Assembly (NCBI RefSeq): GCF_030272615.1
Contig: NC_081407.1
Span: forward strand, 269,006,575-269,070,574
DNA length: 64,000 nucleotides
Origin: Cryptomeria japonica
Lineage: Eukaryota; Streptophyta; Pinopsida; Cupressales; Cupressaceae
Direction of reading: 5' to 3'
Shown: positions 47,561 through 57,130 of the stretch, piece after piece
How positions within the stretch are numbered: the stretch's first letter is position 1
Layout: each line of letters begins with the position of its first letter
The notes under the pieces: model-generated
Seen by the model: the letters and a program-made list of their open reading frames with translations, nothing else
Database searches by the model: none
What the model was told of the DNA's origin: nothing
Made by a program: the position numbers and the translations under genes

Positions 47561-49985
47561 AAAGAGAAAGAGAGGTTTTGTCTCCACAGTTTTCAAAGTA
47601 TATGGTTTCAAAGGCACTCCATTTTTGTTGCCCCATCAGGTCCCTCTTAAAGTGGGAATTACAGAAATCCTCAGGCAGATTGGTAGTGTGCAAGAGGCAG
47701 AGTTAACAGGTAGAGGTAAGGGGACCATTTTCCCTACAGTTACCATAGCACATCAATTTGTAATAATTAAAGGAGGTTGGAAGTATTTTGAAGATTTCCT
47801 TCAATCATACCATTTATCAACTGCAGTATCCCGGTGTGTTGACCCTGAAGATTTCTTCAACGGCATGTTCAGAAAGAGGGCAATATGCAAAGGTAGACCC
47901 CACCAATTCCAGTTTCCTGAAGACCTCATTAGGAATGAGTTTGATTTAGATGAGCAAGAGCTGAGGAAAGAAAAGTGGGTGGCCTACAAGAAGGCTTTAG
48001 ACTTTGTGCACCAATTTGACACTAGCTATGACCCTTTGTCTAGCTTTCACCCCTTTGAAGAGAAGATAAAATTCTTAATTCTTTGTTTTGAGGATGTGAT
48101 GTAGACATTGAAAGAAAAGAGGGAGGTTGTAATTAAGAACAACCCTGAGAAAGAAAGACTAGTTCTAAATAGGTCTACATTTGCTAGAGCAATTCCTCCT
48201 AGTGATTACATGTTACATAAGAAGTCCAACTACAGTGTGTTGATGCCAACAACATGGGAGCCTTCTACCTCAAAAGGGAAGAGGAAGATACAGGATGTCA
48301 TTGACATTCAGGATAGCCCAAAGAAACAAAGAGTGGGAAAGGAAGTACAATCTGATGAGCCCTTGTATTCCCCATCTCAATCCCCTATCCATATAGGAGA
48401 TGAACAGGTAGCAGCTGAGCAACTGCTACAGTTAGGCAGTCTTGGAGAGATAGCATACACATATGATGAAGTGGAAGAGGGAATGCCAGAAGAGCCCCTT
48501 ATTGCTAAGATGAACATCACTACTAATGAGTTCAAATGCCAGGAGTGGGATCCTGAGATCAAACAAGCCAGTGAGAATTTCTTGGTTGATAATAACTTTG
48601 TCACATCAAGAGCTTTCATGCAATTTGTTTGGAAATAGAACATTGATAAATTTAATGCTAGGTGTGAAAAGAGGAAAGGTGAGCAGCCCCACAAGGATCC
48701 AGCTGTGGTGGAGGAAGAGATAAAGCAAGAAATGGTTGATGAGTTTAAGACCATCACTCCCGAGCAAGGAAGAGACATAGTAGCACAGGCTGGGGTACTC
48801 ATTCTCCCTGAATGGGACATAGCAGATGCCTTGGTTTTAGAGGTAGTAAGAAAAGAGACCAAACCTATGGAGGGAGTCACTTTCAGCAAGGATAATGTTG
48901 CACTTGTCATGTGGTCTCTTAAAAGAGATGAAAATAAGAGGAATAAGGACACCCCAGAGTCAAGTTACCTTGGAGGAATGATAGTGAAAAGAGTGCAGAG
49001 CACTGGGGTAGTGGAAGCTGCTAGCACTGTGCTAGAGACTGCAAAGTTTAGTGTTACAGTAGCAGAAAGAGAGGCTAAGGAAAAGGCAGATCTCCAAGTT
49101 AAGTTGGAGACAATTTTAAAAGCTTACAATAGTGTCAAGGAAGAGGTAAGGGGTAAAGATAGCATCATCGCCAAGCTACAAAGCCAGTTGGCAGGACAAT
49201 ACCATCAAGGTGAGTCCTCAACATTGATGATCTCCTCTTCTCCTACAAGACCTCCACCTACCAGCCCCATTATTGAATTCCCACCATCTCCAGCACCTTC
49301 TAGTTCTCAGTTGATTGAGATCACTCCCCATGAGTTGGAGAATTTAAAACAGGCTCAGGCCCTATATGCAAAGAAATATGAAGAGAGAGTAAGGGCTACA
49401 ATTTTAAGTTTTGCTAACAGTATAGGGTCTTCACTAATGTATAATAACATGAGTAAGATTTTGGAAATGTGGAATGAGTTAAATGGGGACAAGGCTGTTT
49501 TAATGCCTATTTTTTATAAATGGAGACCCAAAGAGCGGGATATAGAACTTATTTGTGTATCCTATGATGAAGCAGGGGTTGACCCCATTATTAAATCTAC
49601 CAATGATATGACAAAGGATTTAGTAAAGTTGGCAGAAGGAGTGGATAATGCAGATAGAAAGATCAACTTGTACAAGAAAGAGTACACTGGTCAAGTTTTT
49701 GAATTACTCCCAGGAGGTTTTGTTAGCCCAACCCAATTAAAGGACAAACAAATATGGCTTAAGGAATTAGAAGTCAAATTGTCACGTAGAATAAAAGGAA
49801 TTGTCAATTCAGAGGATGCCTCCATATTTGTCAAAACAATTGAGGAGATTGAGAAAATCAAATCTCATTATGGTTTTCTAAATTCAGAGGTCAATAAAAT
49901 GAGGAATTCTTGGAAAAGATTAGCCAAGACAAAAGCAAAAGTGATTAACTTCTCATGGCCTGTTGATGAGGTGTATCAGGAATAG
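47457..49985 (+). pseudogene. Long reading frame of unknown function, two TAG stops
   Basis: One frame stays open from 47457 to 49985 except for TAG at 48102-48104 and 48636-48638. In-frame ATG codons are scarce at the left, so the start is unclear. A short upstream MSDQNPLASIPTLLYSL (46394) followed by splicing to about 47590 is possible. The protein has no domain I recognise. It shows FVIIKGGWKYFEDFLQSYHL near the start, a basic, Ser/Lys-rich segment with KGKRKIQDVIDIQDSPKKQR (an NLS-like run), and a predicted coiled coil around 49060-49190 (AKEKADLQVKLETILKAYNS). A Pro/Ser-rich linker (SSPTRPPPTSPIIEFPPSP) leads to a long helical C-terminal half. It resembles a structural protein more than an enzyme, and a highly diverged gag-like product is possible. 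No protease, RT or integrase motif. Confidence 0.6.
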
Positions 49986-51019
49986 ACAAGAAAATATGCA
50001 GTGCTTGATGTGGAGCAGTTAGAAAATGTTGCAACAGAACAACAAGTGGAAGAAGTCGCGGATGTTGAAAGAGACTTGTAACCGCATTTGGAAAAGGTTT
50101 TGTAACTTCTTCTTAAGTAGTAATGATTGTAACAAACTCTCCTAGGAAAGTCCGAAGCTATGTGTGCATCCATATTGTTATAAATGGATACCATGACTAG
50201 TAAAAAAAGTATCGCAAGGAATTGTAAGAAAACTCTGCATAAATTTATCTGAGCTTTTTTCGAGTTTTGATGGAGAATATTCAAATGTTTTTGTAATACT
50301 TTTAGAAGAAATATCAATACATAGACCATTGGTTTTGAGTTTAAACTTTGTGTTGCCTTCAAGTATATTTACAAATGTTTACTGTTTCATTCTGAGTAAT
50401 CTAGGGTTATTTCTTTTGAATATGGGTTGTAAGGCAACTTTCAGTAGATATGCTTCTTAGCTTTTCTCTTCAGGAGGGGAATTAAATATGCAGGAATCAT
50501 TTCTACCAATAAATTCTTTGTGGGATACTTTGAATTTTGATGAACACAGTTTTTTTTGGTATGAATAAATTCTTATGTGTGTCAGGCATGTATAGGGATC
50601 TGCAGAAGCCAAACTGATGGGATATGTAGAGATATTTGATTGTGGAAGTATTGTTTGAACTTAGATGACTCTGTGACCTTGGATAAGGCACTGGTGTAGA
50701 TCAAGGTTGTCTATTACATATCTTGTAGGTCAATACTGAACATGAGTACAAGTTTCATTTCTTTGTTTCAGTTGATTTTAAGGTGATAAGATCCACTGGT
50801 TTTCGGACTGGTTTGCTGTGGATTTATCTTTTAAAAGTGTGAATTCAGTTCACAAAGGTATACCTGCCCGAACTTTGGATAAGTTCAAAGTGTAGAAGGT
50901 TAATCAAACATTGTCATATGTTGTCCTGAAAGTTTCCTTCTCTTTAATATCTCTTCTGCATACAGAGTTTATCATATCATTACAAGGATTTTAAAGGGAA
51001 TCAGATTTTGAGAACAACA
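49986..51019 (+). other. 3' noncoding part of the TG...CA insertion
   Basis: AT-rich, no gene. AGGAGGGGAATTAAAT near 50474 is a possible polypurine tract. If it were one, a 3' LTR of about 530 bp would follow, but that stretch does not match the left end of the element. AATAAATTCTT words near 50508 and 50565 could serve polyadenylation. Confidence 0.4.
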
Positions 51020-51854
51020 GGACCCGTACATACATTCCCGCAGCTCGTGCAAACATGTGCTAAGCCAGGGCAACCCTCACCTCGCGCAATTGTTGTACCA
51101 AATTGCCCAACAGGGCACTCAATGAACCAAGAGCAGAATCCACTTCTCGATGATGGGCAGGTGCTGGAACAACTAGTGATGGAAGAGGAACCAAGGGATC
51201 ATCGTGCACATGGTTTCTAACCCTGTCACTCAATTTGGCTCCCAGCCTATCCTGGGGCATGCCTCTCCCGACCCCCTGAAATGATCTAATGTCAAAGTAA
51301 TTGGGATTTTTACCCAATTCAAATTCAGCCCATAATTTTTTCAAAAAATACATTGGGACCTCATGATTGGAGTGTGGTGGATAGTCAAATACCATCCACA
51401 ACCACTCCCAAAAGTGTCTAGCTATGCCTGGGTGCCTACACCATCGAATTGAGATCCATGGCTTCTTCGGATCTATCTCTTCACCCGTCTTAGGGTTCAC
51501 AAAATATTGTTTCAAATCCATTTTTGTTATTTTTAATTCATTGACTTGTTTGTATGTTAGACCATCAACATAAAATGCATGCAATCCCTCCTGCCAACTA
51601 CGCTAGTTATCCAGCTCGCTATCTAAAGCATGTACAGACTGTACAATCCCTTGCATACTATCTACAAGGCGTAACAAATACAGAGGTGGATGAGGCTCAC
51701 GTCTAATGGTATGGATATCTCTAATCAAAGAATTAATATTCCTCTTAATGGCCTGCTTCAACTGATCTTGTGGAGGTGGAGGTGGCGCTAGACCTAATAG
51801 CTCATCTATCTCAAACTCATCCATTCTATGCAAATAATCTGCATATATATACAA
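51020..51854 (-). pseudogene. Second transposon gene, 5' exon(s)
   Basis: Reads leftwards from an ATG near 51824-51854 as MDEFEIDELLGLAPPPPPQD, then a helical, basic region. One TAG at 51603-51605 interrupts, and the same frame continues with TYKQVNELKITKMDLKQYFV, RWCRHPGIARHFWEWLWMVF and LKKLWAEFELGKNPNYFDIR to an Ala/Leu-rich end near 51060, where it is cut by the insertion. The Trp/His-rich block is compact and could be a folded domain, but I do not recognise the family. The position (convergent with the transposase, same element) suggests an accessory protein for transposition. CAG to TAG would explain the stop. Confidence 0.6.
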
Positions 51855-53420
51855 ACATTAAAATTTACAATTACTATTTAATTTACATTTCACCTTCCAA
51901 AAAAACTTATAATTAAATGCAATTTACCAACTTAAATATAAAAAAAGGAAACTCACATAGATCTATAATATTATTAATAGGTAGGTCTATTTTAATAATA
52001 AGCATCATTTAAGAAATATTATCCACTTAAATCAAAGTATAAGAAATATTCTACAAAATAAAACATCATAATGCCCATGCAACTCAAACAATACTTTTTA
52101 ACATCTAAAGATGCATTAGTATAAGTTCCATCAAAATCATAAAAATAATCATGAGAGAGAGAGAGAGAGAATAGATAATGAATAAAATGACTCCACTAAT
52201 TTAGATAATGAATAATCATCTCCTCTAGACTCCACTGAGGGCTCATTCTCGATTAAGATTTTTTTTTAGTTGGCATTTTGGGCCATCATGGTGCATTTGT
52301 ATGTTTGTTATAGAGAGATGGATGATTACAATACCTATGATAGTTGTACTTTGGGACCCATAATAGTTGACCATCTTGTCATGAGAGGCTTCTAATCATA
52401 GTTTAATGGTAGCGTTGTGTAGTTCATCTTTTCAAAGAAGGTAACTTCTATGGAATTACAATTTAGTACCCTTGCAATATTTAACCATTATCATCAATTA
52501 GGCTACCACTTTATATTTTCAACTTGATAGGAATCGATTCAACTATCTCTTTTGGTTTTAACTAAATTCATTAAAGTCATAAGTTATATCTATGAACTTG
52601 TCAATACATGTACTTCTTTGTTGTGTTCTTTGCTAGAATCATGGGATGATTTAGTGATCGCAACTAGTAGTACTACACTAAGTTGAAGCTTGAATAAATA
52701 GTAGGTTCTCTACTCTTGGAGGAGTTAAAACAAAAAAAACTTTTATTTTTTTTAAAGGAGGCATTGGTTATTAGAGGAAGATAAAAGGATAAAGAAAAGA
52801 GAAAAAATAAGAAAAAGGACAAAGCTCCAAATCTAAAGTGAGATCTAAGTCTTTCAATAAATCCTATGTTAAGCTTTATAATTATGTCAAGAAAATCCAC
52901 ATAAAAATGAATGCAAGAAAAATATTACAAGAATGAATTAAATGATGATTTAGATTCGATTAATTATTAGGATGACAATAGTGATATAATTGTAATATAT
53001 TTGGAATGCATATATGTGAGGATACATGGATGATTAAATATAGAGATTCTTTCCACATGACATTCTATTTCTCATTGAGGCATAATTTTACATTTAGTGT
53101 AATATTTTTTAAGTTCAAAAACATCTTTAGATGCACATTGCGACATTGGTAGAAGGTGGACTTTAGGAGTAGTTGAAATTTAGTATAATAATGTCATTTT
53201 AGAAACAATTGGGATACTTCACCAATAATGTCACTTTGATGACAAGTTGAATCTTTGACAACTTTTTATGACACTTTAACAACACTTAATGTTACTTCAA
53301 TAAAAGCTAACATTTAGTGGAAATCTACCACTTTGGTAGCCATTGGACTTTATGGACATACTACCTCTAAGTTGGAATTTAATATCTAGCATCTCAATGA
53401 CTCAAGTTTAGACAAAATGC
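51855..53420. other. Noncoding right part of the transposon
   Basis: AT-rich with a short (GA)n run near 52155-52170. From about 53150 to 53400 AATGTCA, CTTTGATGACAA and CTTTGGTAGCCATTGG words alternate as a weak degenerate repeat. It should contain the promoter of the second gene, but I cannot point to a convincing TATA box. No gene. Confidence 0.4.
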
Positions 53421-53607
53421 TTTCAACAACCATGTTTTCAAAGCAAAATAGGAATGGCTACAATTTTTTCTTTGTTGATCAGTATAAACAATTGAAAGCA
53501 TTGCGTCTTGGGAAGGATAGGGAGATCACTAAAATGATTGGTGATTCGTGGAATAATCTAAAAGAAGAAGAAAAATCCATGTTTTCAACAACCATGTTTT
53601 CAAAGCA
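53421..53607 (+). pseudogene. Captured HMG-box exon fragment (ARID/HMG-type) between 25-bp direct repeats
   Basis: The plus strand encodes NRNGYNFFFVDQYKQLKALR, then LGKDREITKMIGDSWNNLKE and EEKSMF. This matches the N-terminal two-thirds of the HMG box of plant ARID-HMG proteins, which read GYNFFF, then GKDREIS and MIG-W near the same spacing (family knowledge). The DNA-contacting aromatic and Trp positions are kept and no stop interrupts the 45 residues. The last helix is missing. Identical 25-bp repeats lie at 53421-53445 and 53583-53607, so a 137-bp segment sits between duplicated sequence. No transposon gene uses it as far as I can see. Confidence 0.7.
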
Positions 53608-53677
53608 CAAAGTTTGGAAAGAAGAAAGTTTAGTAGTAGGATTGTTCCACATGTTATTAAAAATATAAGGACTTGCA

Positions 53678-53850
53678 AACTCAAATTGGATATGGGATGT
53701 TGACATTAGGAAGTCTAACATTGACTATGTATTTAGTCTATGTGGTGGTGCAATTAGTTGGATGAGGAGGTGATAGGTTGTGGTTTCTCTTTCCACTATT
53801 AAGTCAAAGTATATGACATGTTATCATGTTTGTAAATATATAGTATACCT
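53678..53850 (+). pseudogene. Ty1-copia RNase H fragment
   Basis: Reads DVDIRKSNIDYVFSLCGGAI, SWMRR, two stops, then VVVSLSTIKSKYMTCYHVCK. This follows the conserved copia RNase H series (RKST-GY-F-L-GGA-SW, then ALST-EAEY). The catalytic Glu-Ala-Glu-Tyr has become KSKY, so it is dead. It lies 70 bp from the HMG fragment, suggesting this part of the transposon collects foreign pieces. Confidence 0.7.
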
Positions 53851-54069
53851 TTAGAGATTGGGCTAAGTTAAGAAGTAGTGAGGATTAATAGTGATAGTTA
53901 GAGTATTATAAAATTTAAGAACCCTAATTTTCACACACACAAAAAAACACATTCATACTCATTATCATTTTAAAGTTCAATTCAAACATAAATTAAACAT
54001 CTAACTTTTACAAAAGAATCCTATATTAAATACAACATTTAGAAATATAAATTTAAACATTCAAACTTT

Positions 54070-54372
54070 TACGCATGATTAAAATAGAGAGAGAGAGAGA
54101 GGGAGGGAGAGTAGGTAATTTGAGATACAACGAGTTAGAGAGATAATAGATAATTTGAGAGATATAGAGTAGGTAATGATAGAGAGAGGGTAACGTGTGA
54201 AAGAGAGAGAGGGGGGTAATGTGTGTGTGTGTGTGAGAGAGAGAGAGAGGGGGGGGTAATGTGTGTGTGAGAGAGAGAGGGGATAATGAGAGATTGAGAT
54301 TGAGAGAGAGAGTGAGTGTAATGACAGAGATGGTAACATGTACATGTGTGTGAGAGAGAGAGAAGGGGGGTT
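54070..54372. repeat. (GA)n/(GT)n compound microsatellite
   Basis: Blocks of GAGAGA, GGGGGGTAATGTGTGTGTG and GAGAGATAATAGATAATTTGAG alternate; GGTAATGTGTGTG occurs at least twice. Long minus-strand frames here are artefacts of the repeat. Confidence 0.85.
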
Positions 54373-54374
54373 TA

Positions 54375-54545
54375 TTGTTGATTTTCATCTAGGGTTTATT
54401 GTTTGTTAACTTTTTAGGGTTTGTTGTTCGTTTATTTTCTAGAGTTTATTGTTCATTTTTTTTCTATCTAGAGTTTAGTGTTCGTTTTTCTGTTCAGTGT
54501 TTATTGTTTGTTTTTTGTGTCTAATGTTTATTGTTCGTTTACGTT
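54375..54545. repeat. Minisatellite with AGGGTTTATTGTTCGTTT unit
   Basis: About six diverged units of roughly 25-35 bp (TAGGGTTTATTGTTTGTTAAC, AGAGTTTATTGTTCATTT and similar, given loosely). Some units contain the plant telomere-like TAGGGTTT, but it is not in a telomeric array. Confidence 0.65.
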
Positions 54546-54937
54546 TTTATTTTTTATTTTTTTCCTACGGTTTTTACTATTCATGTTTTTTGCAATATTT
54601 AAAAACTATAAACTATAAACTATTTTAAACATGAAATAAAATAAAATAAAAAAACGTTTTTCAAACTTTAAAACAATAAAATTAAAAAATAACAATAAAT
54701 TAACATTTTTTTAATGAAAAATAATAACAATAAATTAACATTTTTTTATGAAAAATAATAAAAATAAATAAAATAGAATATAAAAAATAAAACTACGTAC
54801 CTAGAGGGAGGTAAAAAATGGTCTGGGGGGTTAGCTGGGATGAAAAAAATGGGTACCTGTGCTCCTCTGAAACGTTTATCCATTTTTGAAACAGTGAAAA
54901 TGATGGAAAATGGTTTAAAAAAAAAAATACATTCAAG
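54546..54937. other. AT-rich stretch with a short tandem duplication
   Basis: AATAACAATAAATTAACATT occurs twice (about 54690 and 54724) with a TTTTTTATGAAAAAT spacer. No gene. Confidence 0.6.
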
Positions 54938-55165
54938 AAACGGGCGCCCATTTAGCTTCGAGCGCCCGTTTTTGAATGGCTCAGGCACCCGAAGCGATGG
55001 GCACCCATTTAGCTTCGAGCGCTCGTTTTTTAATGGCTTGGGTGCCCGATTTGAAAAAAACGAGCGCCCGTTTAGCTTTGAGCGCCCGTTTTTTAATGGC
55101 TCGGGCACCCGAAGCGAAACGGCTGCCCGATTTGTAAAAATCGGGCACCCATTTTTAGTGGGCTC
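54938..55165. repeat. Subterminal GGGCGCCCGTTT repeats, right
   Basis: Three tandem units of about 60-65 bp, each with TTTAGCTTCGAGCGCCCGTT (or close), then AATGGCTCGGGCACCCGAAG. They share the GGGC-A/G-CCC words of the left subterminal cluster in both orientations. Here they begin only about 55 bp from the terminus, against about 870 bp at the left end. The minus-strand frame with repeated Arg-Val-Pro-Glu-Pro is a by-product. Confidence 0.75.
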
Positions 55166-55194
55166 TTTTCCCAATCCGCAGACTTTCGCGGGAT

Positions 55195-55220
55195 TGGGAC
55201 CCAACTTTGTGCATTTACCC
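55195..55220 (-). repeat. Right terminal inverted repeat
   Basis: Read on the minus strand it starts GGGTAAATGC and ends GGGTCCCA. It is followed on the plus strand by the CTAT duplication. The adjacent CCAATCCGCAG...GCGGGATTGG (55171-55197) forms its own stem. Confidence 0.82.
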
Positions 55221-56880
55221 CTATGAATGTCTCCAACATCAAGGGAGGATAAGTTGGAGACCTAAGGTACCTAATGCATGAGTTTCCCATGTAGACAAAG
55301 ATATTGAGTCTTCACATTTTGAAGATGCGGGGAGAGTAGAGTTTCTTGTTACTAGAAGGACCTTGTTGAATGATGAGAAAGAACCAGTCTAAAGGATGAA
55401 TCTATTTCACACAAGATGTAACTGTAATGGAAAATTTTGCAATGTTATTATAGATGGTGGTAGTACTAATAACCTTGTTTCATATGAAATCGTTAGTAAA
55501 TTAAGGTTAGAAGGAATAAGGCACTTAAATCCCTATTGGAATGCTTGATTGGAAAAGGGCCATAAGGCTTTGGTTAATGAAAAATGTATAGTAAAGTTAA
55601 AGATTGGAAACTATCATGATGAGGTATAATGTGATATTATGCCTCTGGATGTTTGCCATATGTTGTTAGGGTGACCATGGCAATTTGATCATCATCTAAT
55701 ACATGAATCATGATGGATATGCAAATATGTATTCTTTGACAATGGATGGAGTTTGACACAAGATAAAGCCGTTGAAGGAGATAGAGGAAAGTTATGCAAG
55801 AATATGTTTAGTTAATGGAAGAAAAATTGTAGATGGCATAAAACATGAGCATTTGTGTTCTGCTTTAATTCCTAAATCTAGTAGAGAAGATGTAGACGCT
55901 ATACCTATTGAAAATATAGATTTGTTGGATGAGTTTTAGAATATTGTATCTAATAATGTACTTGACAAATTACCACCAATTAGGAAGATAAGTCATCAAA
56001 CAGACCTAATTCCTAGAGCTAGTTTGTCAAACTAGGTAGCTCATAGAATGACTCTAGCAAATAATAAAGAGTTGAATAGACATACCTTCCAATAATTATT
56101 GTAGAAAGGGTTGATTTGAGAGAGTTTGAGTCCATGTGTGGTACCTGAAGTATTAGCACTAAAGAAAAAAGGAGACTGGAGGATGTTTTAGATTCCTGGG
56201 CTATCAATAAAATTACTATCAAGTATAGATTTCCCTTGCCAAGGATAGATAATATTATGGATTGTTTGAGTGTAGCTAAATACTTCACAAAGATAGATTT
56301 TAGGAGTGGATATCACCAAATCCATATTAGAGAACAAGATGAATGGAAAATAGCCTTCAAAACAAAGGAGGGCTTGTATGAGTGGTTAGGCATGCCTTTT
56401 GGGCTAACCAATGCACTGATCACATTCATGCGACTCATGAACAAGGTACTAAAAGAGTTTTTGGGTAAGTTTGTTATTGTTTACTTGGATGATATTCTAA
56501 TTTTTAGTAAAACATTGGAGGAGCATATAAAGCATATTTGTGCGGTCTCTGAGAAGTTAAGAGAAGAAAGGTTATTGATTAACTTGAAAAAGTGCAGCTT
56601 TGTGAAGGAGTTAGTGTACCTTGGATTTGTTGTCCCAATAGATGGTCTTAAAATGGATCCAAAATAATGTTAAGGCTATCCTTGAATAGCCTATCCCAAA
56701 GAGTGCTACAAAGGTGAGATCTTTTCATGGTTTGGCTAGTTTTTATAGAAATTTTACTAGGAATTTTAGTAGTTTTTGTGGACCCCTAATGGAAACAATG
56801 AGAGGGATAGAAAAGAGTTTAAATAGACTACAAGAGAAACAAAGAGTTTTGATTTGTTGAAAAGAAAAGTTACAGATTAA
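55221..56880 (+). pseudogene. Ty3/gypsy element, right part: end of gag, protease, reverse transcriptase
   Basis: Resumes at the transposon target duplication with the last Cys codon of the gag knuckle. The protease has IIDGGSTNNLVS (Asp 55453-55455) and HMLLG further on. After several stops an RT domain follows: [20 protein letters not shown] (about 56135-56190), [50 protein letters not shown] and the catalytic YLDDIL (YLDD at 56482-56493). The clean stretch is 56236-56667. RNase H begins (KVRSFHGLASFYRNF near 56720) but similarity ends near 56880. RNase H proper, integrase and 3' LTR are missing, so the element was truncated. Not functional. Confidence 0.88.
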
Positions 56881-57130
56881 ATTCACGTGGAAGTGGATGA
56901 TTCAAGTGACATTTGACTACACATTAAATTCTTGCAAAGGAGGAAATGGAGAAAAGAGGGGGATGGATAGAGAAGAAATTTACATAAATTCCATGTAAAA
57001 GTGAAGTGGGAGTGACAATTGCACATTGAATTCCTACAAAGCAGTGAATAAAGGGAAGGGAAGTGATGGATAGAGAAGGGATTTGTGATAATTTCATGTT
57101 GAAGTGGATGCGGAAAATGTGAACAAGTGA
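56881..57130. repeat. ~108-bp tandem repeat, about 2.3 units
   Basis: Units start near 56883, 56990 and 57093 with CA(C/T)GT(G/A/T)(G/A)AAGTG, and contain ACATTGAATTC-like, CAAAG-AG and GGATGGATAGAGAAG words. It begins exactly where the gypsy similarity ends. Confidence 0.6.

Larger units (their letters stand above)
46252..51019 (+). mobile_element. 4768-bp TG...CA insertion with long ORF (giant solo LTR or LTR-less retroelement)
   Basis: Starts TGTTATCATT and ends GAGAACAACA, with GGACC duplicated on both sides (46247-46251, 51020-51024), inside the second gene of the DNA transposon. These are the ends and target duplication left by a retroviral-type integrase. Yet I cannot see any pair of direct terminal repeats: the first 500 and last 500 bases do not resemble one another, and no convincing primer site follows the left end. 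One reading is a single very long LTR left by recombination that itself carries a gene; the other is an element whose LTRs have been lost or replaced. It holds a tandem-repeat leader (46560-47560) and a reading frame of about 840 codons. Confidence 0.7.
39804..55220. mobile_element. 15.4-kb DNA transposon with two convergent genes (Sola-like, tentative)
   Basis: Both ends carry a 26-bp terminal inverted repeat (39804-39829 and 55195-55220) that agrees at 19 of 26 positions. Shared blocks are GGGT at the tip and AAGTTG and GTCCCA inside. CTAT flanks it on both sides (39800-39803, 55221-55224). Removing it restores the reading frame of the host gag knuckle, which confirms the ends. It carries a DDE-type transposase gene (plus, 40989-44143) and a second gene (minus, 51854-45005) arranged tail to tail, and GGGCGCCCGTTT-type subterminal repeats. 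Without the nested 46252-51019 insertion it would be about 10.6 kb. A 4-bp duplication with a DDE transposase suggests the Sola superfamily, but I cannot confirm the family from sequence alone. Confidence 0.88.

Noticed and set aside
48377-48952. 191-codon minus-strand frame
   Set aside because: Antisense shadow of the long plus-strand reading frame of the TG...CA insertion.
50474-51019. Last ~530 bp of the 46252 insertion as a 3' LTR after a purine tract
   Set aside because: It would have to match the first ~530 bp from 46252, and it does not.
54375-54545. Interstitial telomere array (TAGGGTTT)
   Set aside because: The telomere-like word is only part of a longer ~25-35-bp unit and is never tandem by itself.
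54746-55204. 152-codon minus-strand frame with repeated Arg-Val-Pro-Glu-Pro
   Set aside because: It coincides with the subterminal repeats and TIR of the DNA transposon, and part is AT-rich Phe/Ile/Tyr. The periodicity comes from DNA repeats.
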